DNA from: Papilionanthe hookeriana x Papilionanthe teres
Taxonomy: Eukaryota; Streptophyta; Magnoliopsida; Asparagales; Orchidaceae
DNA: 64,000 nucleotides
Reading direction: 5' to 3'
NCBI GenBank assembly: GCA_022702705.1
Contig: CM040421.1
Coordinates: forward strand, 65,554,697-65,618,696
Shown here: positions 11,644 to 25,500 of the stretch, one piece after another
Position numbering within the stretch: position 1 is the stretch's first letter
Layout: each line of letters begins with the position of its first letter
Translations under genes and position numbers: made by a program
Notes under the pieces: model-generated
Seen by the model: the letters and a program-made list of their open reading frames with translations, nothing else
Databases searched by the model: none
What the model was told of the DNA's origin: nothing

Positions 11644-13379
11644 GTCATTAATAAGATATCTTCTTCTATTACTTGCTGGACAAACAAATTCTTATCCAAT
11701 GGAGGTAGACTGACTTTACTCAAGAGCATCCTATCTACATTTCCTCTTTACACAATGCAAATGGTTAATATGAAAAGGAGCACACAGAAAATGTTAGAAA
11801 CTCTTTTCAACAAATTTCTCTGGGATGGCCAATACAAGCAACCTCATTGGACTGTGTGGAATAAAATATGCAAACCGACTAAAGCTGGAGGGCTGGGATT
11901 TAAAAGCTTTAAACAAATGAGCCATCTATTTCATTGTAAGCAATGGATCAAGTTTATGAAACAAGATACTATGTGGGCCAGATTCCTCAAGGAAAAATAT
12001 TGTAAGAAATTTCATGCAAATGCTGTTCAAGCCAAATTGGGAGACTCCAAGCACTGGAAAAAGTTGTTGAAGGCCAGGGAGACTGCCAATCAATTCATAT
12101 CCTGGGAAATTGGTGCTGGCAATGTTCACTTCTTCCTTGACAATTGGCTGCCTGATGGGCCAATTCCTTGCTCTTCACAATTCAACCCTCACCTCACTGT
12201 TGCTGAATTTTGGAATCAGGGCCATTGGAATGCTGATTCACTGAGGGATGTTTTAGATGAGGATACTGTTCAAAAGATTCTAGCTATACCCATTGATGAT
12301 ACCAGACCTGATAAACTCCACATTAAATGTGCTAATACTCTCTCCCTAAATGGGGCCATTCATCAATCTTTTTTTGATTGGCATAATACTGTTTGGGGTG
12401 AAAAGATTTGGCATAAGCACCTTTCCCCCTCCATGTCCTTTTTCTGTTGGAGACTGTTTCATAAATTTCTGCCACTAGATGATATCCTGAAGCTCAAAGG
12501 TCTCAAATCTGCTTCTAAATGCTGGCTTTGTAATTCCCAGGAGGAGACCTATAATCATGTGTTCCTTCACTGCTCTTTTACCAAACAGGTCTGGACTGAT
12601 GTGCTGTCCCAACTGCAGATAATAAATCACAGCTATGATTGGACTGATGTGGAAACTTGCTGGGAGGATTGGAGGCTGCTGAAGGAGTTCTTCATTCCCT
12701 TAGTTATTTGGTGGTTTCTCTGGATGGCTAGGAACTCTGCTAAATACAAGGGTAATACAGTATCTACTCAGTCTACTGTGGCCAATTGCTGCAGCTATAT
12801 CAGCAAATATCCACTTTTACTTACCTCACCTAAGAGAAAGGTTGTCCTGCTGCATTGGTCTTTACCTCCTCAACCCTGGATTAAAATTAATATTGATGGG
12901 AGTTTCACTAAATCAGCTGCTGGTATGGGTGCAGTCTGCAGGAACAGTTCTGGCCACCTCTTATGGTTTTTTCAGTCTCCTCTTGTTTCCTCTTCAGCCT
13001 TGGAATCTGAACTATGGGCAGCATTCTGGGCATTAGCCACTGCCAAAGCTCTTAAACTATCTCATGTATGGATTGAATCTGATTCTCAACAGGTTATTGA
13101 CATTGTGAATGGCAATGCTGCCCCCCTTGGAATTTGGTGTACTTCCTCAGGACTTTCCCTACTTGCTCAGATTTTATACAACTTAAATGGACTCACACTT
13201 ATAGAGAGGCTAACCAGCCTGCTAACTGGTTAGCTAAAAATGCTGCCTCTACTAACAATATCACTTTTTCTGTAACACCTTTTGAGCCACTAAGGCTTTT
13301 ACTTTTGGGGGACTCTTTGAATTTCCCTTTTATCAGATGTACTTAACTTCAATTTGAATGAATTTTTTGTTCTGTTAAA

Positions 13380-13415
<36 letters not shown>

Positions 13416-13487
13416 GATATATAACATTTAATATATAGATATATGGATCTATAAATTTAATAATTAATAGATATATAATGTTTCAAT

Positions 13488-13531
<44 letters not shown>

Positions 13532-16500
13532 TAATAATAATAATAAAAAATTAAATAAGAAGAATTTTGTGGTATGCGTGACAATTTCCATTGTGTTTGC
13601 TACGCCGTTCCGATTGAAGCAGCAATTTCCGTCGCGTTTGCCACACCGCGCATAAATTGCGGGAAGCGATTTCCCTCCCACTTTCGCAGATTCGCAAATT
13701 TCTCTGTCTCGTTTGTCGCACGGTTCCGATTGAAGCAGGAAACAAAAACATGAAATTTTATTTTGACCCAAAACGTGGTCTTAAAAGTCCAAACAAACGT
13801 ATCCTTAGAGGTTGGTTGAGATTTGTGTGATACACTATGACATTCAGGTCAATTTCAAATTGGCTAGTCAGATTTGATACACTATCACATTCAGGTCAAT
13901 TTCAAATTGGCTAGTCATTGTTTCTAATTTCTATAATGGGGATGAGATATTTTTTTATTGATGGATTTAGGAATAAGGTTCTTTCTTATATGAGTTAGTT
14001 AGACACGACAAAGTAGTTTTTTAGATAGGATATTTTTTGCAATACAAAGTCGTTCTAATTCCCCCCATAAAATTCTTCTTTTTCTCTCTGATTATAAACT
14101 GTCACAGCATCACAAGCACTATAGCAATTGTGGACAATGTAGCAAACTCGTGTTACTCTAACAATCACGAGTTATTAAAAGAAATGAATATAAGGTAAAC
14201 GTTAGGCATGAGAAGTTTCCTACAACAAAAATACTCAACCAGTTCTCTTATCATGGACTCTTATCAACATCTTAAAAGTATCGAGTTCAATGACCACTTG
14301 TCTTTGACAAATTTGAATTGGTTCTTAATGCCTTCATTAATTCTTTTCTTTTATTGCTGTGTGATTTTCAATCTAACATACAATTTTTTTCTTTATTCAT
14401 AAATTTTGATAAAATATGTAGGTTAAACGAATATTAAATTAGCGTTCTTGACTTTTGCATTTTTCTAGGTTTTATCCAACAATTATCTAAATTAGATATT
14501 TGTTAACATAATTTGATCTTGCGTACATAGTTTTGTGCATTTCATTTTAGATCTGCATGAGGAACTTTAGACCTTAAGATGCTTTAAATAATATTTATGT
14601 TAATCTTCCGAGATATGGTTGTTTTTTATTGCTGTGCTATTTTCAATCAAACATATACTTTTTTTATAATCATAAATTTCTATATAATATTTCTATTAGA
14701 TGAATATTAAATTATCATTTTTGAATTTCGCATTTTCCTAGCTTTTATCCCAAGTAGCAAATAATTATCTAAATTAGATATTCGTGACCATAATTTGCTC
14801 TTACGTATTTTTGGGCATTTTAGTCTAGATCTGCATTAAAATTTTTAGAGACCCTAAGATGCATTATATCAATATTTCTATGAATCTTGTGTGAAGTGGT
14901 TTATTTTTTTCCATTCAGATTTTTGACTCCCAAGTATTGAGCTTTTTATGAATCTATTAGCTTTATTATTGCGCAAACTCCACATATTTGCCATAAAGCT
15001 AGTGATATTGGTGATGATTAGCTTCAATGTTGGGAGATTAATCATGTTGCCATTGCCTTTTAATTTGTTGCGTTGGTTTTGGAGCTTAACATCTCTCTGA
15101 TTTATTTCCCATTGAATTTTCCAGAGTATGTCAGATGGCCTTAGTAGCTTAAGGACCAGTAGAATAAACCTTGTTGATCTAGCTGGATCCGAAAGACAAA
15201 AGGCCACATGTGCTGCAGGTGAACGTTTAAAGGAAGCAGGCAACATCAATCGTTCCCTTTCCCAACTCGGGTATTTTATTTTATTTTTATCTCATTGTTA
15301 TAGAGAGATGGTATGAATGGCTCGTTAAAAACTCTTTTTTGGCTGAACTTTTCATGCTTTATTATGATGGTCATGATTTTGGAAGCAGCACATTTTGTTA
15401 TTTGATGTCATCTAACTTAAAACCTAGAAAATATTGCAGCTTTGAACATTATTCTTTTGCATTATCCATGGACCATGAAGCATTTAATTTTCAGAACATC
15501 AGGCTATGACTTGAATAGGTTTTTTAGTTATTCTCTTATTTGTTATCAACATTATCAAATAACATGAAAAAGGCACGGTTTCTACATGGCTGCGAACATT
15601 TATTTTGCATTGCTGGTACATTACAGGTAATAAACTTATATCTTACCAGGTTGTTGTCTCAGGCTTTCTAATGCTTGTTATTTTTCAATTTTTTTTTTTA
15701 ATTTTATTTTATTTTTTATTTTTAACGTGGTTCTAGTTCATCTCCCGTCTATCAACCTTCCCAACAACCACTCTCTCTTTGCAACCCATAAGTGACCAAT
15801 CTAATTCGATCCACATGGCTGTTCTGTAATTTTGTTTTCTGTACATGTTAAATTTTTTTTTAGGCTTTTTTTTTCTTTGGTTGTATTTGTACGTAAATTA
15901 CTTTTCATTAACTACCAGCTCTTTGTCTATCTTGCAGGAATCTAATTAATATTCTAGCAGAAGTTTCTCAGTCTGGAAAACAAAGGCACATCCCTTATAG
16001 AGACTCGAGGCTGACATTTTTATTGCAGGAATCTCTCGGTGGTAATGCAAAGTTGGCCATGATCTGTGCTATTTCACCTTCAAAACGGTAAGTTCAAATC
16101 AACTAGAGTTGGTTATATTCTCTTTCTATTTCTGATATCCTCAACTACGGGAAATTCTGATGAGTTCAGTTGCAAGAATGAAACTTTTAGCACCTTGAGG
16201 TTTGCACAGCGTGCTAAGGCAATAAAAAACCAGGCTGTTGTAAATGAGACAATGGAGGATGATGTTAGTGTCCTAAGAGAACAAATACGTCAACTGAAGG
16301 TAATTGTTCTTAGATTTTTATGTCTGATATTAACACATCTTCAATGATGTCATAAAGGTGGCTGATATTATTTTTCATAATCAGGATGAACTTCTTCGAA
16401 TAAAATCAAATGACACGTCTACAGAAAACAATAGCAGAAATTCTACTGGGTGGAATGTCCAAAGAAGCTTGAATCTTTTGAGGTTAAGCCTTTGTCGTCC

Positions 16501-19500
16501 AAGAACATTACCAATTGTGGATGATGACAGTGATGAAGAGATGGAAATCGTCAGGGAAGGAGTTGAAATAACATGTGTTGAGGCACATTTAACCTCTGAT
16601 TTAGAAAAATCTTGTGCTAATGAGGAACCAAATAGCTTGAAAGACACAAAGGATTTAAAGCCTGATAATTCTGATAGAGAACCTAATCGTAATGATATAT
16701 ACCCAACACAAATACATGGTTCTGATTTTGTAAATGACCAAAATAATGAGATAATGAGTGTACAAGGTTATGAAAGACAGCAAACAGTAGCAGAAAATTT
16801 TTTAATAAAAAGCCAAGAAAAAAAAGAAATTACAGATGGAGAAGTTTTGATCATTCCCGACATAAAAGAGGGCACATTTCAGGATGTGTGTGAATCAGCA
16901 ACAATCCTTGCTAAGAGAAAATCATTGGATGGTAGCTGCACTGAAATTATTGAGGAACATTCAGTGGTTATTGGTAGAGATTCTGTAGGGGCCAATGTTC
17001 TTGACAAATCTAATAACTCTTTTAAATCTCAAAGTCACGTTTCACCTTGCAGGCTTAACATTGTAGCATGCGAAACATCTTTGGCTCTTGAATCACCCAT
17101 ATCAAGTAAGTCTCCTAGACTTGAGAACTGCAGTAGGAGAAGTCTGAGGTCATCATCATTAATTTCAGCATTAACCATGTCCAACTTGTCTCCTAGACTT
17201 GAGAACTGCAGTCGGAAAAGTTTGAGCACATCTTTAACTTCAGCATCTCAGAAAAACATATCGTCACATTTGGAACACGATTCAGGAGCAGTGAATATTT
17301 CATTTGCTGATAACTTAGACCATAGTAATAATGATGTTCATCCCACTCTATCCAGCAGGAATTCGTTATCAATGACTGAACACCTTGCAGCAAGTTTACA
17401 ACATGGTCTTCAAGTCATTGATTGCCACCATCGAAGTTCATCAGCAAGGAATCCATCATTGCGGTTCTCTTTGAAACCTTTTGATCCGAGGCTTCTGACT
17501 TCAACGAACAAGGTTGACATTGGCATACAAACATTCTCCCAAGGATCATGTATGTTAGAAGATTCATCTGCTTTTATATGTAGTTACTGCAAGAACAACG
17601 CTTTGCCACTTGAATGTGATAATAGCACAGAGCAGGCAGGATTGCAAATAGTGCCTGTGGAGGATGGTCAATCAGCCAGCCAATTACAATCTCTGGATCG
17701 ATGCAAGAAGCTTGTGCCAAAAGTATGATTTTACCATGCTATACGTTATTTCTCTATCATACTTAAAGTTTTGACTGGTAGCCTTTTAAGGAATCTTAGA
17801 GACATGTTTTATGTATTAGGCAGTAGAGAAGGTCTTGGCTGGTGCAATTAGGAGGGAAATGGCTCTTGAAGATCACTGTGCTAAACAAGCTGCTGAAATT
17901 ATGCATCTAAATCGTTTGGTGGGTGGTTTTTTTTTAATTCATAATTTTAAACTACAGAACAATGAGTTATTAACTTGTCATCATACATCTTGATTATTTG
18001 CAGGTCCAACAATACAAACAGGAGCGTGAAAGCCTCTCAGTTATTGAGCAGACCCGTGAGGATAAAATCTGCCGTCTAGAGGGTCTTATGGATGGTGTTA
18101 TACCAACAGAAGAGTTCATGGAGGAGGAATTTCTCTCCTTGAGAAATGAACACATGGTCAGTTAGATTTACTAGTATATCTATATCATTTTACCCGCATC
18201 ATGGATTTTACTTGAAGAGGCAGTCAATCTCTGAGATTTTTTACAGAACACATGATCCTTCTTTCTTTTACAGATGCTAAAAGAGAAATTTCAGAATCAT
18301 CCTGAAGTTCTACATCTAAAGATTGAATTAAAAAGAGTTCAGAATGAGCTAGATGGATATAAAAACTTCTTTGACATGGGTGAAAAGGATGTACTAATTG
18401 AGGAAATACAAGACCTAAGATGCCAGTTGCAATGTTTCATAGACTATTCTTTGGCATCAACTTGCGCTCAAAGTCCATTGCTGCAGTTGACCCATTCAAC
18501 TGAACATATGTCAGCTCCTCTCACCATGATCCCTGAAACAAATGAAAAAAGTGCTGAACAAACCATGGAACAGGAGAGACGCTGCTGGACTGAGAAAGAG
18601 AGCAAGTGGATTTCTCTCTGTGAAGAGCTTCGAGCAGAACTCAAATCCAGTCGTGCGCTTACTGATAAATGGAAATCCGAACTTGAATCTGAGAAGAAAT
18701 GTTCTGAGGAGCTCAAGGAGGCACTTCAAACAGCATTGGAAGTTCATACGCGAACTTTGGAACAATATGCTGAGCTGGAAGAGAAGCATATTGCTTTGCT
18801 TGGCAGGTATCGGAAGATGAGGGAGGGTATAACTGATGTGAAGAGTGCAGCAGCACGAGCTGGTGTGAAAGGTGCTGATAATAAACTCATTGAATCTCTT
18901 GCCGCTCAAATTGAAGCTCTTAGGGCAGAGAGAGAAAAGGAGAGGCGGTACTGGAGAAATGAAAACAAAGGTCTCCAGACTCAGCTAAGGGATACTGCTG
19001 AGGCTTTAGAGGCTGCCGGAGAACTACTTTTTCGTTTGAAGGAAGCAGAAGAGGCTGTCGCTACAACTCAGGTACGTGTTATAATGGAACACAACGAATT
19101 CTTGGAGGTTATATTTTTTGCAATTTAATAGGCTTTATCTGACACTTGTAATATAAGACAATCTTTGCGAAAATGGATTAAAGTGATACTTTTAATACAT
19201 GACAATTTTTCCAAAATTGGATTAAATTTCTTTCGAAGAGTTTCCAAATGGGAATTTTTCCAGAAAATTTCCAAATTACCGTGACATCAGCAATTTTGGT
19301 CAACTAAACATTAGAAATACAAACTAAACAAGAGCAAATCTTTATCTCCGATGGAAACTGTGTTAAAAAATCGACACACAACCTTACCGGAAAAAAAAAG
19401 AAAACTATTAATATTCCCTTAATAGGTACTGCTCTCAAGTATAGAAAATTCAAACTTAAAGACAATTATTTTCTTAAAGTTAGCACTAGATTATTTTATG

Positions 19501-22500
19501 TGACGAGATAAAGCAGCACTACAACGAGTTTTCACTTATAGACTAGCTCGGCGTTTCATGCGAACAACCTGAAAATAGCTCGGCGTCTCATGTGAACAAC
19601 CTGAAAATCATAGACATCGTAGAAATTCATAAAATTCGTGCTCGTATCGTGACTTAACCCAAACTTAACTTATTTGTGAAAACATACCTCAAATGTGTGG
19701 TACTTCTCCCTTTTTTTTTATAACACCACACTCTTTTCTTCCCCTCGCAGTTTTAGTGCTAATAGCCCCCTCCCTCGCAAAGTAAATTCGGCGTTTCCAA
19801 AACAAATTTGACGCCTGCAATAGCTACCAAAAGTGAGTAAATGCACAACAAACGTCAAAATAGAAACATGAGGAAAGGAAGAAATGTTTAGAATAGCGTT
19901 AAAGAGTGTTTCATACCTTTAGTTTTCTAGTCTATTTACCTGATCGACATCAAGTGAGTGTAAGCCCTACCTTAATTAAAATCAACAGGATGAAATATAA
20001 AAATATCTTCTCTACTTAAATTGAGCTAAACATTAGGATAGATTGGGAAGTCACTAAGACTCATTCTTGGATCCATGACCTCTCCTAGTTCTTCCTTCTT
20101 TGGGTTCCTACAATAACTGTTCCAGAACTTGAAACCATTCATCTATTGGATTTCGATTACCTCTCTTTGGTTGATAATCCTAGCATTTGGAAGTCAATTC
20201 ATAAAACTATATTTTCTGATCTAAATCGAGAGTTTTCTTAGGTGACTTAGGTTATCTAAGATGTAATTAACTATAGGGGCTTGCCCTTATAGGAAACGAA
20301 AACGAACTCTAGTATTAATATAAACCCAATTTAATTCATTTGTATTAGATAGGAGAATTTGTCGGTTAACATAAACTGTTTGCAGACCAGAACGAATGTC
20401 ATGAATTTTGTAGTTTAGTTGATCAAGCCGTATCATCAAACAGTGTATCTATTCCTAGGGATAGATGTATCGCTTGCGAAATCGTGCTCGCTTTTTTCAA
20501 ACTACAAAATGAATGAGATCGTCCATTCTCTTTTTTTTTATAAGTTTAAAAGATTATTTTCATAAATCCATATATATACATTAAATTAAATCAAAACCAC
20601 ATTTTATAAAACCACATTTCATAATTTTCAAAAGTCCCAAACCCACGAATTTAATCGGCCGACAATTCCTGTAAATTCATGATATCCGTTTTGGTCTGCG
20701 AATCTTTTATGTTTACCGACAAATTCCCTTATCTAATATAAATGAATTAGATAGAGTTTATATTAATACTGGGGTTCGTTTCCGTTTCCTATAAGGGCAA
20801 GCCCTTATAGTTAATTACTTCTAAGATAAACGAAGTCACCTAAGAAAACTCTCGATTTATATCAGGAAATATAGTTTTATGATTTGACTTTCAAAGGCTA
20901 GGATTTTTAACGAAAGTGAGGTAATCAGAATCCAATAGGCGAGTGGTTTCAAGTTCTGTAACAGTTATTGTAGGAACCCAAAGGAGGAAGAACTAGGAGT
21001 GATCATGGATCCAAGGAGTCTTGGTGACGTCCCAATCTATCCTATTGTTTGGCTCAATTTAGGTAGAGAAGATATTTTTATATTTCATCCTGTCGATTTT
21101 AATTAAGGTAGGGCATACACTCACTTGATGTCGATCAGGTGAATAGCTTAGAAATTGGGAGCCGGTGTAAAATCAATTCTTTATTACTATATTTATATTA
21201 CTAATAGTTTAATATAAAAATATTTTTGAAAGAACCGCTTCAAAAATCAATTAAATTAACAAGTAGAAGTTTGTATATTTTTTATTGTTTTTCTCTCCTC
21301 CTATACACATTTGATTATCTTCTATTTATCTTGTTCAAAAGCTTGAAACCTAAAAAATATTAAAACAACATAATGAGCTATCAGAGATAACCCAGGAGTC
21401 ATCACATTTCTAGACTACAGTAATCCAATAAAAAAAATCAATATGCATGCTAGTCTTTCATATCACTATAAGAAAACTTATAATATGCTAGTCTTTTATA
21501 TGTTTATAAGAAATCTTATATACGTTAATATATGTATCAATGACTTTTCTGTAAAATAAAACTATTCAAATTTTCTATATGTAATTCCTTTAAATTTTTT
21601 TTACTTTATACATTTTACATACATATCATTTTGAGGATCTACGTTAACAAAATCTACAACACCCTTGACTGATATTAACCTGTCGGCACAACAGTTAGCA
21701 ATCTAAATATCACAATTGGCTAGGGTTGAAAGCTCCTTACCTTAGAACCAAGTTCAAAAGAAAAACCAACACGAGAAAAAGGACTAACGTGATCAACACC
21801 CTTAAAACATATCCAGCTAGGAAGTATTTCAACCACCATTAATGCGGGCACATTGCATCCAACATGTCAAACAAGAGAGTGATTTCTTTTATGAAGTAGA
21901 GTGCAGTGATGGAGACAGAGTGTAAAGACCAAGAGGACAAGGAGACTGGGGAAAAGTACCAGCTACTTGCAGATGATGGTCAGATGCTTTTGATTCAACA
22001 AAATCTCTAGAGCAAGCCTAATAGAAATTAACAGTGGTTTAAGCATAATACTTATGTGAAGGGGAATGAATACAATCTCATTATAGATGAGATAGTTGCA
22101 TAAATGTGATATTTCACATTAATGATGGACAATTTAAGCCTCACTATTCAGAGGCACTACCACTTGTATTCATTTGAATGAAGAAACGGAATGAGAGAAG
22201 TGTTGAAAAGAGTTATTTGATAAAATTTTCAATTGAATATTAGTTGCAAGACTAGATGTGGCTTGATATTGTGTATATGTGGATGCATGTCACATTTTCT
22301 TAGGCCAACCATGATAGTATGATGAGTACACTTTATGATGGCAATAAAAATACCTACTTATTTATCAAAAATGAGAAATATATTATACTTTGCCAATAAA
22401 GGAGCTAACTAAGATGAGTACTCAAATGGACATAAGAGCTATCATGTCTCGTGCTACATTTCTACAGATTAAGAAATGATTGGCCTTGTTGATGTTAGAA

Positions 22501-25500
22501 GATGGTTATACGGAGGAGACAAAACCTGAGGCAGTTATTGTGTCTTGTGCTAAATATCTACAGACTGAGAAATAATTGGCCATGGTTATATTAAAAGATA
22601 GTGATGCGGTGGAGACAGAACCTGAGTTGGTGCTAACACTATTGGGGGAGTTTCGGGATGTTTTGATTGATTGGCCTACCACTCGCGGCAACCACCCATA
22701 TGACATATTCAGCATGATATAGATCTTATCCTATGATTAGTGCTCCTCAGCCACCCAACCTACTGAATGCGACCAACAGAGTATGGGAAGCTATAAGAGA
22801 AAGTTGTGGATTTTGATGGTTCTGGGATTAATCCGTAAGAGCACTACACCATGTGTTATTCTAGCTCTGATTATGCCAAAGAAATAAGTTCTTGGCATAC
22901 AAGTAATGATGGCAGGGCTATGAATAAGATTCAGCATGATATAAATCTTATCCCATGATCAATGCTCCCCAATCACCCAACTTGCCGGATGTGACCCATA
23001 GAGTATGTGAAGCTGTAAAAGCAAGTTGAGTATTTTATGACTTAGGGGTTAGTTCGTAAGATCACTAGTCCGTGTGTTATCCTGACTCTCATTATGTTAA
23101 AGAAATAAGTATCAAAGGCGATGCTGTGAATAAATCTCTATGAAGTATCGATTTTCTATTCCTAGATTGGACAATTTGCTTGATCAATTAATGGAGCCAC
23201 TCTCTTTTCTAAGAGTGACTTGCGCAATGGTTATCATTGGATCAAATGAGACAAAAGATAATATTTAAGATATGAAATGGATTATGTGAGTGGACGATCA
23301 TGCCATTTTGTTTACTTAACAGCTGAAGTACTTTTATGAGACTTGTGAAGCATGCTTTTTGAATCTTCATTGAGAAATTCATTTTTGTATGCTTTGACCA
23401 TATTTTGGTGTACAAGAGGAGGACAACATCCGTGATAGGTTTTCGGAGTTTTGTAGATAGAGCGTCATATGGTCACTTGAAAAGGTTCACTTCCTTATAT
23501 GGCAGTTGTGCTTCTTATGGTATATTGCTTTGGTTGTTGAGATTGAGACAAACATAGTGAAGATTAAGGCTATTGTGACATGACCCATACCGCAATCATT
23601 TACTTAGGAGTGCTATTTTTGTGGTATGATTTTTTTTTATAGAAGATTTATTAGGATATTTAGCTCAATTGCGACACTCTAGAGGAAGCTTCTCAATCTG
23701 GATAGATTTGATAAGTTAAATGATGCATAAATTAGTTTTGATGCTCTGAAGAGATAGATACTCAGGCTCTTGTTGTAGCACTTCTAGATTTTAGCCAAGC
23801 ATTTGAGGTGGAGTGTGATGCCTCCATTGTGGGAAATTAGAGTTGTGATTAGTCAAAAAGGACCCTGTCTCACTTTCTTCAATGAGAAGTTGTATGATTC
23901 TAAGTGAAAATACTTTATCTACGACATTGAGTTTTTGTTATTGTGAGCCCTCAATTACTGGGGTCATTATCTGATATCGAGCGAGTGTATTCCCTACATG
24001 GATCACATGACCCTCAGACTTCTAAACGGTCAGAACAAACTAAAAGTTCGATATGACGCGTGAGTGGAATTCTTATCAGCATTTTATTTTGTACTTAAAC
24101 ATAAGGAAGAGAGTCAGAATAAATCACTATTTATTGATCACTACAATGCAGTCCAAGGTAGTTGGTTTTGAAGGGTTGAAAGCTTTATATGCTGCAAATG
24201 AGGATTTTTAGGATATTTTGCCAAGATAGATTGCTTGAGCAATATTGTAGATTTGATAATACCTATCAATTCTTCCAGGAAAGATTACATTTCTCGAAGT
24301 TCATTCAAGGAGAGCATTTATAGGAGTTTCACAATGCAGTCTAAGGTAGTTGGTTTTGATCACTTTGCCACATTTTGATCACTACTATGCAATCTAAAGT
24401 AGTTGACTCAAAAGGATTGAAGGGTTTGTATGCTGCTAATGACGATTTTTAGGATATCTATATGAGCACTATTGTAAATTTGATATCTATCTATTCTTCT
24501 AGAACATACTGTGTATTTCTCAGAGTTCATTCAAGGAGATCATTTTATACGAGTTTCACAATGGAGGGATGACAGAATATTTTGGCGGAAACAAAACTCT
24601 TTCCTTTTTGAAAGATAATTTTTATTGGCTCATAATGGTATGAGGTGTGAAGTGATATATCAGATAGTACAAATTATGTTATTTGGCCAAGACTTGAGGA
24701 TATAATACATGCTCTTACACTTCCTTTCTCATTTCAGATGCATCCTTTTTGGACGCGAGCATGGATTTTGTGGACTTACCTCAGACATAGTGGAGTAAGG
24801 ATTATGTTATGATAAATGTAGACTGTTTCTCCAAACTGACACATTTTGTTTCTTGCCATAGGATAACAGATGCACACACATTGCAGACCTATACTTTGGG
24901 TTGTAATTTATCTTCATGGTATACACATGGTTATTGTTTCAGATGGGGACAAGTTAAATATAAAGCTTCATTTCGATTCAGTAGCACACCCTCAGACAAA
25001 TGAGTGGACAGAGTTTATAAATTACAAATTGGGACATCTCTTTAGGTGTTTTTGTGAAAAAGAATATTAGGCGATGGGATTTGGTTCTTCCTCAAGTAGA
25101 GTTTGCCTACAATCGTTCCACTGGTCAGCCCGCAAGCGACACCCCTTTTGAGATCATATGAGAGTGAAATTCTCACATTATTGGAGTTAGTGTCAATGTT
25201 TCTAGCTGCTGAGTTTAGCACTGATGCAGAGGTTAGAGTAAGAGATATTCCTACCCTATATGAACATTTAAGAAAGGAATTTTTTTATAATATCAAGTAT
25301 CAAAAGTAGGTTAATAATTCTAGAAAAAAAATGATTTTCAAGTAAGGTGACTTTGTATAGATGAGACTGAAGGAGCGATTTATTGCAGTTGTATTTGGAA
25401 AAGTAAACTTAGAGTTGATGACTCATTAAGATCGTTAAAGAGATTAATGATAATACTTATAAAATTGATCTAACTGTTGAATACAATGTTTTTGCACTTT

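Larger units (their letters stand above)
11189..13804. mobile_element. Tourist-like TIR element with nested LINE
   Basis: The left end GGGTGTGTTTTTTTC and the right end, reverse-complemented GGATACGTTTGTTTG, match at about 10 of 14 positions, with three of the mismatches being transitions. TTA flanks both ends exactly (11186-11188 and 13805-13807), as expected of PIF/Harbinger elements. Subtracting the LINE leaves roughly 0.9 kb. There is no transposase. Confidence 0.5.
9673..15124 (+). other. KIN12 intron 8 (5.5 kb)
   Basis: GT-AG intron between switch I and switch II. It contains a GGTCAA-rich degenerate repeat (about 10620-10985), a Tourist-like element (11189-13804) with an L1 LINE inside (11641-13378), and a 47-bp tandem duplication (13829-13918). 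The remainder, 13919-15124, is T-rich intron with no recognised element. Confidence 0.85.

Noticed and set aside
13487..13771. Minus-strand 94-codon frame with poly-Tyr end
   Set aside because: Formed by the TAA microsatellite and the interior of the Tourist-like element, with no domain.
16066..16347. Separate 93-codon gene
   Set aside because: It reads intron 10, exon 11 and part of intron 11 of the kinesin as one frame. The splice sites explain it.
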